Shown here piece by piece: positions 24,493-35,609 of a stretch of 64,000 nt of DNA (the first letter of the stretch is position 1; each line of letters opens with the position of its first letter). Origin of the DNA: Rehmannia glutinosa (lineage: Eukaryota > Streptophyta > Magnoliopsida > Lamiales > Orobanchaceae); NCBI GenBank assembly GCA_016081115.2, contig JABTTQ020003460.1, positions 1 through 64,000 on the forward strand, given 5' to 3'. The notes under the pieces were generated by a model that was given only the letters and a program-made list of their open reading frames with translations, had not been told where the DNA came from and did not search any database. The translations under genes and the position numbers were made by a program.

Positions 24493-25989
24493 TTTTCAAC
24501 TATTATTAATCTGCGCCATGATTCACAGTACGAATACAATATTAACGCTGTATAATAACATTCCGACCATATGTACGGGAAAAATGCAAATTTATATTGA
24601 TTAAAAATAAAACACCCCATGTCCGCAACCTATTTACATATTATATGTGTATTACCCATGTAATAATGTTTGTTTAGTAATAGCACATTATTTTTTGTTA
24701 TTTTGTGCGAGCATGTATATTTTTTGGAATCATGTGTATTTAGCTATAGAATAATGTGTGTTTAGTTATATAAATGTGTATATAGTTTTGGGTTAATGGA
24801 TGAGTTAATCAGTACATAATTTTGTACGTAAGTACACACAATGTAGTAACTACGAATATAATATTAATGTTGTATAACAATATTCCGACCATATGTACGT
24901 GAAAAATACAAATTTATATTGATTAAAAAAAGAAAACACTTTATGTATGAACCATTCATATCCACAATTCAAGAAACCATCTAAGTCATATACAAATGGC
25001 TCCCAAAGACAAAAAGCACCAACGATAGTAAACTAACTATACAAAAAGATGAGCACAAATCTGCATACTACGTTGTCTATTTAAAACAAACTACAATACT
25101 ATCTTCCCGTCCAAAACTTTTCCGGCTTCTTCCAAACATATATCCTTTAGCTCATTGCTATGGTGGAGGATTATTGCGGTTTGAGTACTTCGTGCGTAAG
25201 TTAGACGATTGAGACGCATTATTCTTCTCCAAACCACAATCCCATCCCTTGGTGTCACCGCCCATGTAGCTTTTCATATGCCTCATGGCATATATACCAC
25301 AATCAACTTTGTTTGTGGTATCTCTCCAAGACATGCATAGTCTAGACGGGGTGAATTTCCAGGACAACACTAGCCATTTGCGGGGCGCCTTTAGTCTCTA
25401 AGTAGTTTGAAAACATCCGAACTCGCAAATATACCATGGAAAACAACTTCAAACTTCGTAGACTATATATTACAATTAACCATATCATACTAACTAACTA
25501 CACATAATTTCATACTTAACTACACACAATTACATACCTATTTAAACACACTCATTCTGCACTCAAAAATTATCTTCCAATAGCTTAAGTTTCAGTGTTT
25601 TTCTTTCCATAGATGGATGCATAACTAAGGAGATTTCTTGCCATGCAATGGTGTTTGGAAATTTTGAGGGCAAGCATGTCCCTACATTATATACCTAAAC
25701 GCACATTATTCTGAGACAATATACATGCTCGCATAAAGTAACAAAAAACAATGTGCTATTACTAAATAAACATTATTACAAAATTAAAAACACAGAATTC
25801 TACAACTAAAACACATAATTCCATATCAGTATGATATCCAAGACATATAGATGCTGAATAAACATAACAGCCGGGACAAATGTTTAAGCACATCTTGTAC
25901 AAATTCTATTACCTAACAACACAATTTAGAACTGATAAAAACACAACATGCATAATCGATTGAACAAAAATAAAAAAGCTCACCAACTT
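24493..25989 (-). mobile_element. Ulp1-carrying DNA element, copy A, first part
   Basis: This is one part of a DNA element whose other part is 33915-35566; a Copia element was inserted between them. It is related to copy B (35608-36658 plus 45120-46564). Two direct repeats about 320 bases apart (about 24527-24640 and 24851-24960) share ATTCCGACCATATGTACG and TTTATATTGATTAAAAA. Many degenerate TAACTAAACACACATTATTA-like units are present. The terminus on this side was not found. Plant Mutator-like elements of the Kaonashi type carry Ulp1 genes, so that superfamily is likely but inferred. Confidence 0.5.
25150..25420 (-). pseudogene. Ulp1-type (C48) cysteine protease, C-terminal remnant, copy A
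   Basis: The minus-strand frame contains VDCGIYAMRHMKSYMG (Cys codon near 25300), the active-site Cys region of the Ulp1/SENP family of SUMO proteases, followed by a short tail (LEKNNASQSSNLRTKY). The catalytic His and Asp region and most of the domain are not intact, so this is a remnant. In plants such sequences mostly belong to transposons. Confidence 0.7.
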
Positions 25990-26758
25990 TGTTTGATAAA
26001 TGATTTTATCATGATTTTGATGATTTTGATTTTACACCAAAACAATGGTTTTAAAGGTTGTCCAAATACTCCTAAATGATTCAAAATGGTTTTAATATTT
26101 TCGGAGTATTTCTTCAAGTTTTATTTTCGACAAAATTGGACAACACTTTTAATGATTTTTGTTAATGTATTTTTACACCAAAACAATGTTTTCTAAATGT
26201 TGTCCTAATACTCCCGATCGGTCTAAAATGTTTTCACTATTTTTTGGAGTATTTCTTGAAGTCTATTTTCGATATAAAATTGGACAACACTTTTGTTTTG
26301 AGGTCAACCGGTCGCCGTATATATAGGCAACCCGCACTGAAAGTTGAGAAAAAACAGAAAAATTCATGTTTGCGAGAAAATGGTCGGAACAACCGTCGCC
26401 CTATAGGGCAACCGGTGGCGTCGACCGTCGACCCCTTGGGCGACGTGCAGACCGGGAGCAAAAATTGAAACAGAACATTTGCCCCGTTTTTGAGGTTGTG
26501 CGACCGGTTGAAGTCGAGGACGACCGGTCGAACCCTACGTCGGCCGTCCGCCTGTTGTAATTTTCAAAGAGTTCTCTTTTCTCTTATCTCTGCGGAGTGT
26601 CGCCCTATGCTTTGACAAAGAAAATTCTAACCGTTGTGCGTGAGACAACTTTTCCCTAAATTGTGGGATTGATTTCTATGACTATAATCTTGATTTTAAT
26701 TGCAATTTTTGTAGAAATCAGATTCCAAGAGAGAGCCTATCAAGTATCAATCATCTCC

Positions 26759-26766
26759 TATAAATA
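26759..26766 (+). promoter_or_regulatory. TATA box of Copia element 1 LTR
   Basis: TATAAATA lies within CTCCTATAAATAGAGG, a context preserved in all four LTRs (33190-33197, 37320-37327, 44477-44484). Transcription should start some 30 bases downstream. Confidence 0.8.
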
Positions 26767-27002
26767 GAGGAAGAATTGAAGCAACACAACAAGAGAGAAA
26801 ACTACAACACAACAAGATACACTTCAAGAAAACACTTGGTCTTTCATAGTCATTATTCTTGTTGTAAAATTGCCTAGCTTATCACTTTCACATCTTTGAG
26901 GTCTAGGCTATTCTTGATTACACTTTGCACTCAAATTGTATTATTCATTATTGAGTTGTAATCTTGATTTTGGTTATCATTCAAACACAAGATATCTTGT
27001 GA

Positions 27003-27219
27003 GTGTTCTTGTGGTAAGAGCACACTTGGATGATCTAGGTGATAGGTGAAGAAGATTGTGGTAATCTTCTTATTGAGGTGTTGAAGAATTTGGTATTCTT
27101 CAAGGTTGAAGATTGTGGTAATCTTCACAAGGTGCCGTTGAAGGAAGATTGTGGTAATCTTCAAAGGGAGATTGTGGTAATCTCCAAAGGTGGTGTAGAA
27201 GAAGAGTGTGGTGCTCTTC
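27003..27219 (+). repeat. Array of seven GTGGT-loop hairpins in the 5' LTR of Copia element 1
   Basis: Hairpins at 27003-27023, 27049-27071, 27081-27103, 27107-27127, 27144-27162, 27167-27185 and 27201-27219 have stems of 7-9 pairs around a five-base loop. The loop is GTGGT in six and TTGGT in one. Stem pairs include GAAGATT/AATCTTC, GGAGATT/AATCTCC and TTGAAGAAT/ATTCTTCAA, so both arms change together. The array lies between the TATA box and the AATAAA signal, so it should be in the RNA leader and, through R, probably also near the RNA 3' end. Confidence 0.85.
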
Positions 27220-27479
27220 AAGGTGTTGTAAGTTGAATTTGTATTAATTTTGGTAATTAATAAAATTCTTTTTCTTTTTGAAATCCATCCGGATATCTTT
27301 GGGGTGGTAGAGGATTAGGCCCTAGGTGGGTTGAACCTCTTTAAATCGGCGTGTGTTGTTTACATTCGCACCTTCATTATTTTGTTTGAGCATTCGATTG
27401 TTAAAAGAGGGCGTAATCGAAAAGATGGAGATAATCTATTCACCCCCTCTAGATTATTGTAGCCGCTTGGACTTACAAG

Positions 27480-27492
27480 TGGTATCGAGCCA
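27480..27492 (+). other. Primer binding site of Copia element 1
   Basis: TGGTATCGAGCC starts two bases after the LTR end. It fits the usual initiator tRNA-Met complement TGGTATCAGAGCC apart from one difference and a missing base. Confidence 0.8.
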
Positions 27493-27546
27493 AACTCTTT
27501 GGCAAGCTCGTTTCACATCGCGAGTGAAGAGAAACGATCGTCGGCT

Positions 27547-28625
27547 ATGAACGAAGCTCATCTTTCCGCACCTCCACCACCAAGCCACCTCGGTTTGATT
27601 CCAAAAATTTTATATTTTGGAAAGAAAGAATGGAATGCTATTTACAAGGTTGCGGGTTCGACATTTGGAACACCGTCATTAATGGAGAATCCATTTAGAT
27701 GAAAGATACACCACACACCCTCAAAAGGCTTCAAAAAGCTCAATGATGAAGAGAAGAAAAGCATCTCCTTAAATGGTAAAGCTCTTAATATTTTACATTG
27801 TTCACTTACCACTTTGGAATTTGATCATGTTGTAGGTATTCGATCGGCACATGAAGTATGGCAAAATTAGAAGCCATCTATGAAGTATATGCAAATGAAA
27901 GGAGCAACTCAAAAGCATCTACTTCACAAATGGATACAACATCAAATTCAACAACATGGGATAAGCCTTCTACAACCTCCCATGATGAACAAGTTGAACA
28001 ATGCCTCATGGGCATCGAAGAAGAAAACGAGGTAAGTTATAAACCCTCTACTTCTTATGACAATGAATTGCAAAATGAATATAGTGACTTGCAAAATGAT
28101 TATGATGAGCTACAAGATGAATTCCAAAACTTACTTGTTAAATACAAAAATTTGAAAAAGGAATTCATTGTTTTAAAGAATGATAAGGATAGTTTATTTA
28201 CTTCCTATGAATCACTATCATGTGCTCACACCACCACTCTTGACAAGGTTAGAAACCTTGAGAAAGAAAATAGTACTCTTGTTGAGGATATAAATTGCTT
28301 GAAAAATGATTTATCTAAATCCAACTTGAGTACCGATAAGATGACCAATATTGTTGATTGTTGTGATAATTGAAACTAGAACTTGATCATAAGCCTGGGG
28401 TGTCAATCACATGAAAAAGAATCAAGTCTCTAAGACGTTGGTCATTATGCTCCTAGAATTATTATATGCTTTTATTGCGGTAAAAAGGGTCATACGGTAA
28501 ATACTTGTCAGGCTAGAAATAGCTCCAATTATTGTTGGAGACCTAAAAGTCTCAAGACTAATCCCAAAGGACCCGAACACATAAGGGTACCACAAAACAA
28601 TGTGTTATTAGGTACCCGGAAGTAA
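27547..28625 (+). pseudogene. Gag remnant of Copia element 1
   Basis: It begins MNEAHLSAPPPP, then breaks frame. A 171-codon stretch at 27858-28373 is a Glu/Asn/Lys-rich coiled coil (LQNEYSDLQNDYDELQDEFQ). A CCHC zinc knuckle CFYCGKKGHTVNTC lies near 28468-28510. Comparison with element 2 shows an internal deletion between the SAHEVW region and the Ser-rich linker. Confidence 0.7.
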
Positions 28626-29339
28626 TAATCGGAGAAAATTCATGCCACCAAGAAAACATCAAATGAACGTTTCATTTGATCAAAGAAGGAGAAACTATTC
28701 TCAACAAAGCCAATTTCAAGAAGAGCGTATAATCAAAAATGGGAGGAACACAATCCTTGAAATGGCAAAGACATCATCAACAAGATGATTTTCAAAGAAG
28801 AAGAAACCATCAACAATGGGAAGGTAACCAACCTTGGAAATGGAGTGATCAAAGAAACCATCATCAACGAAGTGACTTCATGGGGAAGATATCATCAACA
28901 ATGGGAACGGCACAACCCATGGAAACGGGCGTAATTGGTAAACCGTATCTCCCATTTAAAATATGCATTTTATCTAGTTAGTATGCATGTTTTTATTTGT
29001 GCCTATATTGCAAATGAGTTTTCAAGTATTTTTTTAATTAAGGTCTTCAATATATATTTGTGCTTTTAAATTTTTTTGAAAAAGAAGACCTTATATGATG
29101 TTTTTAAAACTCTTGTGCATTTTTTTAGACTAGAGTGTGTTATCATCTCCTATGGATATTTATGGCATGAGCTTACTTTGCGATATCTCTTAGCCTACAC
29201 TTTTATCATTATGATTTGTCTTAGATTTGTTTTAAGTATTGTGTAGGATTTACATATTTTCACAAATGCCCATTTACGTCACTATTTGTCAAAAAAAAAA
29301 AAAAAAAAGGCATAAATTATCGAGGAATGACGTTTACTT

Positions 29340-31100
29340 GTGATATTCTTACTCTTATTGACTCGATATATGTATTGCCATGTGCCTATGTGCTTGTTTT
29401 TCATAGTATTTCATACAAGTGCTATTAAGAGGATTTTTAGATTTCTTTTGAAAGGCACTATTCGATATTTGATTGCACATATTTTCTTTGTCAACTCTTG
29501 TTCAAATACTTCTTTTAATAAGGTCTCAACTATATGCTATCGGATTTTCAAATTTCAAAAGAGACCTTTTATAGCTTTCTTAAGCTTATTTGAACTTGCA
29601 TGATTTATTAGATTCTTGATGATATTCTAAATGCCAAGTATGTGTTTCTTGCTTCATGGTCTATATATATATAGTGTCTCTTACTACTATGCTCTTTTGC
29701 AAGATATTTTGTGGTTGACAATTGAGGCATGTTATTACACTTGGGCTATTTTTCTTGCTTATATAAGAAATGCCTTTAATGAGTTTGTTGAGTTGTGTAG
29801 AAAAGAAAATACTCCAAATATTTGGATGTAAATGTTCTATTATGAACACCTTAGATCATTTGGATGCCCAATAGTGATGAAGAAGACACATTCCTCAATT
29901 GATGTTTCAAGATGAAGATTGGTTTTAGAATTGCAAGAGGAGCTAAAAAGGAAATGATACTTGGAAGATGATGCCATGTCTTTCATCACAAACGATTATA
30001 AATGCAAAATGGGCACTCGGAACAAACTCTATGACCAAGGCAACATTGGTCGAACTAAAGCGAGGATAGTAGCTCGAAGGTATTTTCTATAAGAAGGTAA
30101 TTGATTTTGATGTAACATTTGCACTCATAGCACATTTAGTAGCTATTTGCATTTTACTTGCCCATTCTTGTTCTAAGAAAATTTCAAACTTTACCAAATG
30201 GATGTTAAATCCAATTTTCTCAATGGTTTTATTCAAGAAGAAGTCTATGTAAAACAACCTCCGGGGTTTAAAATTTTTCTAGGCCAAATGATTTTTTTTT
30301 TTGGGCCTTGTATGGTTTAAACAAGTACCGTGTATGGTATGATAGACTTAGCTATTTTTGCTAAATGATTTTACAAAAGGTAAAATTGATACTACTCTCT
30401 TTGTTTGTGAAAAAGGGCAAGGTTGTTTAAACTTGTGCATATTTATGAGAATATTTTTGGTGCTACTAATGAATATTTGTGCAAGATATTTTTCTAAGTT
30501 GATACTAGGTGAACTCGAGATGAGCATGATGAGGGAGCTCAATTTATCGCTTGGACTTCAAATTATTCAATGCCAAGAAGATGGTTATATTTCAAAAGAA
30601 CTCTTGAAGGAGTTAGGCATTGAAGAAAGAAAAACTATCTCAACCTCTATGGCTAAAGATTGACAAAGGTTGAGAAAGGCATGTCGGTTGACAAACAAAT
30701 TCGAGGTATGTTTTCTTGTATTATTCCTATAGACTCGACATTCCATATGCCTTATGTCTATATGCTCGACTTCAAAAAACTATCCAACGAATCTCATTAA
30801 AGTGCCATTAAAAGAAATTTTCAAATATTTGAAAGGCACTTCTTCTTATGACTTGTTATATCCAAAGCTTTAAAACGTTCTTATTTTTTCGGGATAACAA
30901 GTTCGGTATCTAATATACGGTTATTCGTATTAAAAATTTGGTTCGTCATAATCGAACTAAACATATTGAGATTCGATATATTTTTAAGGGATTGTGATTT
31001 TTAACAAAAACTTGAGATGTGTTTAATTCCGTCTCAAGGATAACTCGGACTTTTTGATCGTTAACGCCGAGTATTTTACCTCATTTTGAGCTTGATCATG
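29340..31100 (+). pseudogene. Scrambled pol remnants of Copia element 1
   Basis: Short in-frame pieces match element 2 in the wrong order. A fragment of the region after reverse transcriptase (IKRIFRFLLKGTIRY) is at about 29340-29480. An integrase scrap (YTWAIFLAYIRNAFNEFVELCR) is at about 29730-29805. Reverse-transcriptase scraps follow at about 30160-30660, and a second RNase H-side piece at about 30700-31090. All contain stops and frame breaks. Confidence 0.65.
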
Positions 31101-31224
31101 ACATAATGTATATTGAATGAGGTCTATGTTTGCATTTTGCACGTTTTAAAACTTAGGGGCGAAAAATTGGATTTTGGTTGAAAATTCGGATTTTGGAAAA
31201 ACTGAGAGACAGTGGGCTGAAAGG

Positions 31225-31290
31225 GTTGAGGGCAACCGGTCGCCCTCAACCTCGACCGGTCGCCCTCAACCTCGACCGGTCGCCCTAGGC
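31225..31290. repeat. Tandem CGACCGGTCGCCCTCAACCT repeat
   Basis: A 20-base unit containing the palindrome CGACCGGTCG occurs nearly three times in a row in the interior of Copia element 1, 3' of the RNase H remnant. The equivalent place in element 2 (about 42783-42830) has a diverged version. Confidence 0.85.
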
Positions 31291-32390
31291 AAAAATTTGG
31301 ATTAAAATGGTTCTGTCTTCAGCATTCGTCACTTTGACACATTTTGGCCATTTTTCGTCCCCTTTGCAAATTTCACACACAATTCACTTCAAATGAGTTT
31401 TGATGCATGAATTATATATTTTGGGGATTATCTAGCTCGACTATCATCATCATTGCTCGTCTTTACCGATTGAATGGTAAGAATTTCACTATCTTTAGCT
31501 CAATTGGGTTGAACCCTTGAGTTTGTGGCTTATATGTATTTTTCTTGATGTGATTCATATATGTTTGTGATGAGCTTATTGATTGTTGATGAATGATATT
31601 CGTTAAATTGTATTTGGTGATGAAAAACTTGGCTTGATTTCATTTACAAGGGCTATATATAACTTTTTCTATTTTTGACGCCCGCCAAGTGTTCGATAAA
31701 ACGTTTCAATGAAAAATTCATCACCTACATGATTCTCTCGATTTCAAAAGTCTTATACATTTATAGAGATCATGTTTTGCTTATCAAATGAGTTTTCATA
31801 AACCTCTACAAGTCGTATGATTCGACTTTTCCCTTCTATTTGGCTTATAAGCTTCAATGTTCAAATAGCTCGATACATCGGTTTAGTTGCACACTTTGAT
31901 ATGAATATATGATGTATTTATCGTGCTAACATTCTTTTTGATGATTCCAAAGGGGAGAAACAGGTGGAGAAACAGGTTATAAGCTCTTTAGCTCAAAGAA
32001 GCTAAGATAAGCTCAAACGAAAAGAAGTTTATAAGCTATGGCTTCCTAAAGCCATAAGTTGTGTATGATTCTTGGTCCATTGGTTGTAGTATGGACTTAT
32101 ATATGTTTCTAATGATGTCTCTTTGTGGGGGAGCTTTTAAGTTATTGATACTTAAGCTCAATATCGAAAAGCTAATATTTTAGCTTATGTTTAAGTTCTT
32201 CTATATAACTCTTGTTGTGCATGTTGATAGGGGAGCTTTTGCTATATGTAGTTTAATATCTCAACTCCCATCCTTGTGTTTATATTGCACGGTATGTTGT
32301 CGCTCACAACGGATAGTTCTCTTTAACTTAGGTAAAATTATTTTGTTTTCATTATCGACCTCGTTAAAATTGTTTTGGTTTGTAATCATC

Positions 32391-32402
32391 AAAAAGGGGA
32401 GA
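32391..32402 (+). other. Polypurine tract of Copia element 1
   Basis: AAAAAGGGGAGA lies immediately before the 3' LTR start TGTTTGATAAATG, the position of plus-strand priming. Confidence 0.8.
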
Positions 32403-32403
32403 T

Positions 32404-33909
32404 TGTTTGATAAATGATTTTATCATGATTTTGATGATTTTGATTTTACACCAAAACAATGGTTTTAAAGGTTGTCCAAATACTCCTAAATGATTCAAAA
32501 TGGTTTTAATATTTTCCGGAGTATTTCTTCAAGTTTTATTTTCGACAAAATTGGACAACACTTTTAATGATTTTTCGTTAATGTATTTTTACACCAAAAC
32601 AATGTTTTCTAAATGTTGTCCTAATACTCCCGTCGGTCTAAAATGTTTTCACTATTTTTTGAGTATTTCTTGAAGTCTATTTTCGATATAAAATTGGACA
32701 ACACTTTTGTTTTGAGGTCAACCGGTCGCCGTATAGGGCAACCCGTACACTGAAAGTTGAGAAAAACAGAGAAAAATTCATGTTTGCGAGAAAATGGTGG
32801 TGGCAACGGCGTCGCCCTATATAGGCAACCGGTGGGCATCGACCGTCGACCTGGGCGGCCGTGTACACTGGGAGCAAAAATTGAAAGCAGAACATTTGCC
32901 CCCGTTTTTTGAGGTTGTGCGACCGGTTGAAGTCGAGACGACGACCGGTCGAACCCTACGTCGGCCGACCTGGCCGCCTGTTGTAATTTTCAAAGAGTTC
33001 TCTTTTTCTCTTATCTCTCGTGCGACCGGTCGCCCTTATGCTTTGACAAAGAAATTCTAACCGTTGTGCGGTGAGACAACTTTTCCCTAAATTGTGGGAT
33101 TGATTTCTAATGGCTATAATCTTGATTTTAATTGCAATTTTTGTAGAAATCAGATTCCAAGAGGAGCCTATCAAGTATCAATCATCTCCTATAAATAGAG
33201 GAAGAATTGAAGCAACACAACAAGAGAGAAAACTACAACACAACAAGATACGATTCAAGAAAACACTTGGTCTTTCATAGTCATTATTCTTGTTGTAAAA
33301 TTGCCTAGCTTATCACTTTCACATCTTTGAGGTCTAGGCTATTCTTGATTACACTTTGCACTCAAATTGTATTATTCATTATTGAGTTGTAATCTTGATT
33401 TTTGGTTATCATTCAAACACAAGATATCCTTGTGAGTGTTCTTGTGGTAAGAGCACACTTGGATGATCTAGGTGATAGGTGAAGAAGATTGTGGTAATCT
33501 TCTTATTGAGGTGTTGAAGAATTTGGTATTCTTCAAGGTTGAAGATTGTGGTAATCTTCACAAGGTGCCGTTGAAGGAAGATTGTGGTAATCTTCAAAGG
33601 GAGATTGTGGTAATCTCCAAAGGTGGTGTAGAAAGAAGAGTGTGGTGCTCTTCAAGGTGTTGTAAGTTGAATTTGTATTAATTTTGGTAATTAATAAAAT
33701 TCTTTTCTTTTCGAAATCCATCCAGGATATCTTTGGGGTGGTAGAGGATTAGGCCTAGGTGGGTTGAACCTCTTTAAATCGGCGTGTGTTGTTTACATTC
33801 CGCACCTTCATTATTTTGTTTGAGCATTCGATTGTTAAAAGAGGCGTGTCGAAAAAGATGGAGATAATCTATTCACCCCCTCTAGATTATTGTAGAGCTT
33901 GGACTTACA
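32404..33909 (+). repeat. 3' LTR of Copia element 1
   Basis: Matches the 5' LTR from end to end. Outside the CG-rich block at about 32710-33040 the two differ mainly by single-base gaps. The hairpin array recurs at about 33433-33653. Confidence 0.92.
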
Positions 33910-33914
33910 AACTT

Positions 33915-35564
33915 GTCCGACAAATCTCCATATTTCTCCCGGTTTCTTCCACCATGCGAGTTGTCGATAATATGACAGATTAAACCTCTTGACATCAAAG
34001 GTCACGAGGAAAGATGTGCTCGCTCTTACAAATCGGGAAGAAAAATCTGAAACAATAGTTTACATTAGGGTCTTGGTAATTAACAAAAAGATTTGAAAAA
34101 CAATGAGATTAATTACGATCTTACCATGTCAAAGTTGTTCAATTTATCGGGCTCGGGTCACCAAGCTTTGTGTCAAGTCCTTGCACAAACGATTGATACA
34201 CATTTTTCTCATCTAAGTCATCCCCCTGGACTAGCGACCGTGAACAACTACAAAGACATAAAATAGAACCAATTATTTACAAAAATATACAACTAAGCGT
34301 CCATTATCGAAAACTATATACACATTATTATATACCTAAACACACGTTATTCTATAGCTAAATACACATGATTCCAAAACAAATATACATGTCCACACCA
34401 AAATAACAAAAAATAGTTTAACATCATACAAAAGGGCAAACGACACACTAAGGCCTAGCACATAGGCGGGACATGGACGGAGTATATTGATTAAAGTAAG
34501 GTATAGTCGGAAGAAAAACGAGAGACGAGTAATTACTGAGATCAAGACAAGAATATAACAACATGATAAATGTCTATAATTTGGAATTACAATTCTGCAA
34601 TAAAAATCAATCGGAGTTCAAGCAAACCCCGTTAAAAGAAAAATCAATCAGAGTTCAAGCATACACATGCTACTCACACTTCTACTTTTCTCTCTCCCAA
34701 CCCAACTGATCGAGGGACGCAATAATATCCTAAGCAAATAGATTATTCAAATTTTATAACGAATGTAACATGTAAACTTAATTAATAATCTGTAAATCAA
34801 AATAAGCGAGTCTTGAGATCAATTAAGAAATAAGATGCACAAGCGTAATGAAAAGAAGAAAAACGGAGAGCACCAAACAACATTGAGAATCGATTTGCAC
34901 ATCCCTTCATTTAGTTTCCTCTTCTTAAAACCACTACAACAGTAAATTCAACAAACCCCAAAATTAAAACCCACATAATGTATATACATCGCATTATCAA
35001 GCTTAAAAAATTTTGCAAATCTCTTATACCTAAAAGATTATTCCTAAAATTAAACAAATAAGAACAATAGAAATCGATAATAAAAACCCAAATTGGAACC
35101 CTAACATCAACAAACACCAAAATCAAAAAGAAAATAAAAAATCAAGAAAACTTACAATGATTTGTGCGAGACCGAAGCCGTGATGAAGATAGGAAGAAGA
35201 TTAGGTATGGGTTGCGAGATGAAGCCCGACAAGTGGTGAAGAGATGAAGAAGACTCGATGCGTGACAAGATTTTCAAGATTTTGAAAGATGGACGATGGA
35301 GATGAAAGAAGAAGAAAGCGTGTATCCGGAAAATAGGGAGAAAAAATCGCGGGATATTGATAATAAGATTGATTACCAAATTCAAAAATTAGGGATTTAC
35401 AATTATATCCTTTGAATAAAAAGACAGATTACTTTTCTACCCTTGCTTGCCACCACCATGACTAAAATAGATGGGTAAAATCTGGACAATTGATTATTAA
35501 ATCAAATGGTCTAGATGTGGTCTCATGTTTCTTACCTAAAGGCCCTGGTCTCATTTGATCATAT

Positions 35565-35566
<2 letters not shown>
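33915..35566 (-). mobile_element. Ulp1-carrying DNA element, copy A, second part
   Basis: The right part of copy A. Its terminus (about 35460-35566) reads inward on the minus strand as GGATATGATCAAATGAGACC and abuts the (TA) run at 35567-35607. It matches the right end of copy B at 46440-46564, with shared TCAAATGGTCTAG.TGTGGTC and CTTACCTAAAGG. No intact frame is present. Confidence 0.6.

Positions 35567-35607
<41 letters not shown>
35567..35607. repeat. (TA)n microsatellite between Ulp1 elements A and B
   Basis: About 20 TA units sit exactly between the right terminus of copy A and the left terminus of copy B. Confidence 0.95.

Positions 35608-35609
<2 letters not shown>

Larger units (their letters stand above)
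25990..27477 (+). repeat. 5' LTR of Copia element 1
   Basis: Starts TGTTTGATAAATG and ends GGACTTACA. It contains a CG-rich block with CCGGTCG palindromes (about 26300-26560), a TATA box (26759-26766), an array of GTGGT-loop hairpins (27003-27219) and AATAAA (27259-27264). Confidence 0.92.
25990..33909 (+). mobile_element. Copia retrotransposon 1, SIRE/Maximus-type, degenerate interior
   Basis: Two LTRs (25990-27477 and 32404-33909) flank a 4.9-kb interior. Exact 5-base duplications AACTT lie at 25985-25989 and 33910-33914. A primer site TGGTATC.AGCC complementary to tRNA-Met is at 27480-27492 and a polypurine tract AAAAAGGGGAGA at 32391-32402. The interior keeps gag pieces, a zinc knuckle, and integrase and reverse-transcriptase scraps out of normal order, with a missing protease, so it cannot move on its own. 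The LTRs remain very alike, which suggests a recent insertion of a defective copy. It is inserted into Ulp1 element copy A. Confidence 0.92.

Noticed and set aside
27049..27219. CRISPR-like spacing of short palindromes
   Set aside because: Units differ in sequence and spacing, lie in a plant retrotransposon LTR, and no direct repeat with unique spacers is present.
27039..27236. Frame with repeated EDCGNL motifs in the Copia LTR
   Set aside because: It is the translation of the hairpin array. Other LTR copies break or change the frame while keeping the pairing, so the RNA structure is the better explanation.
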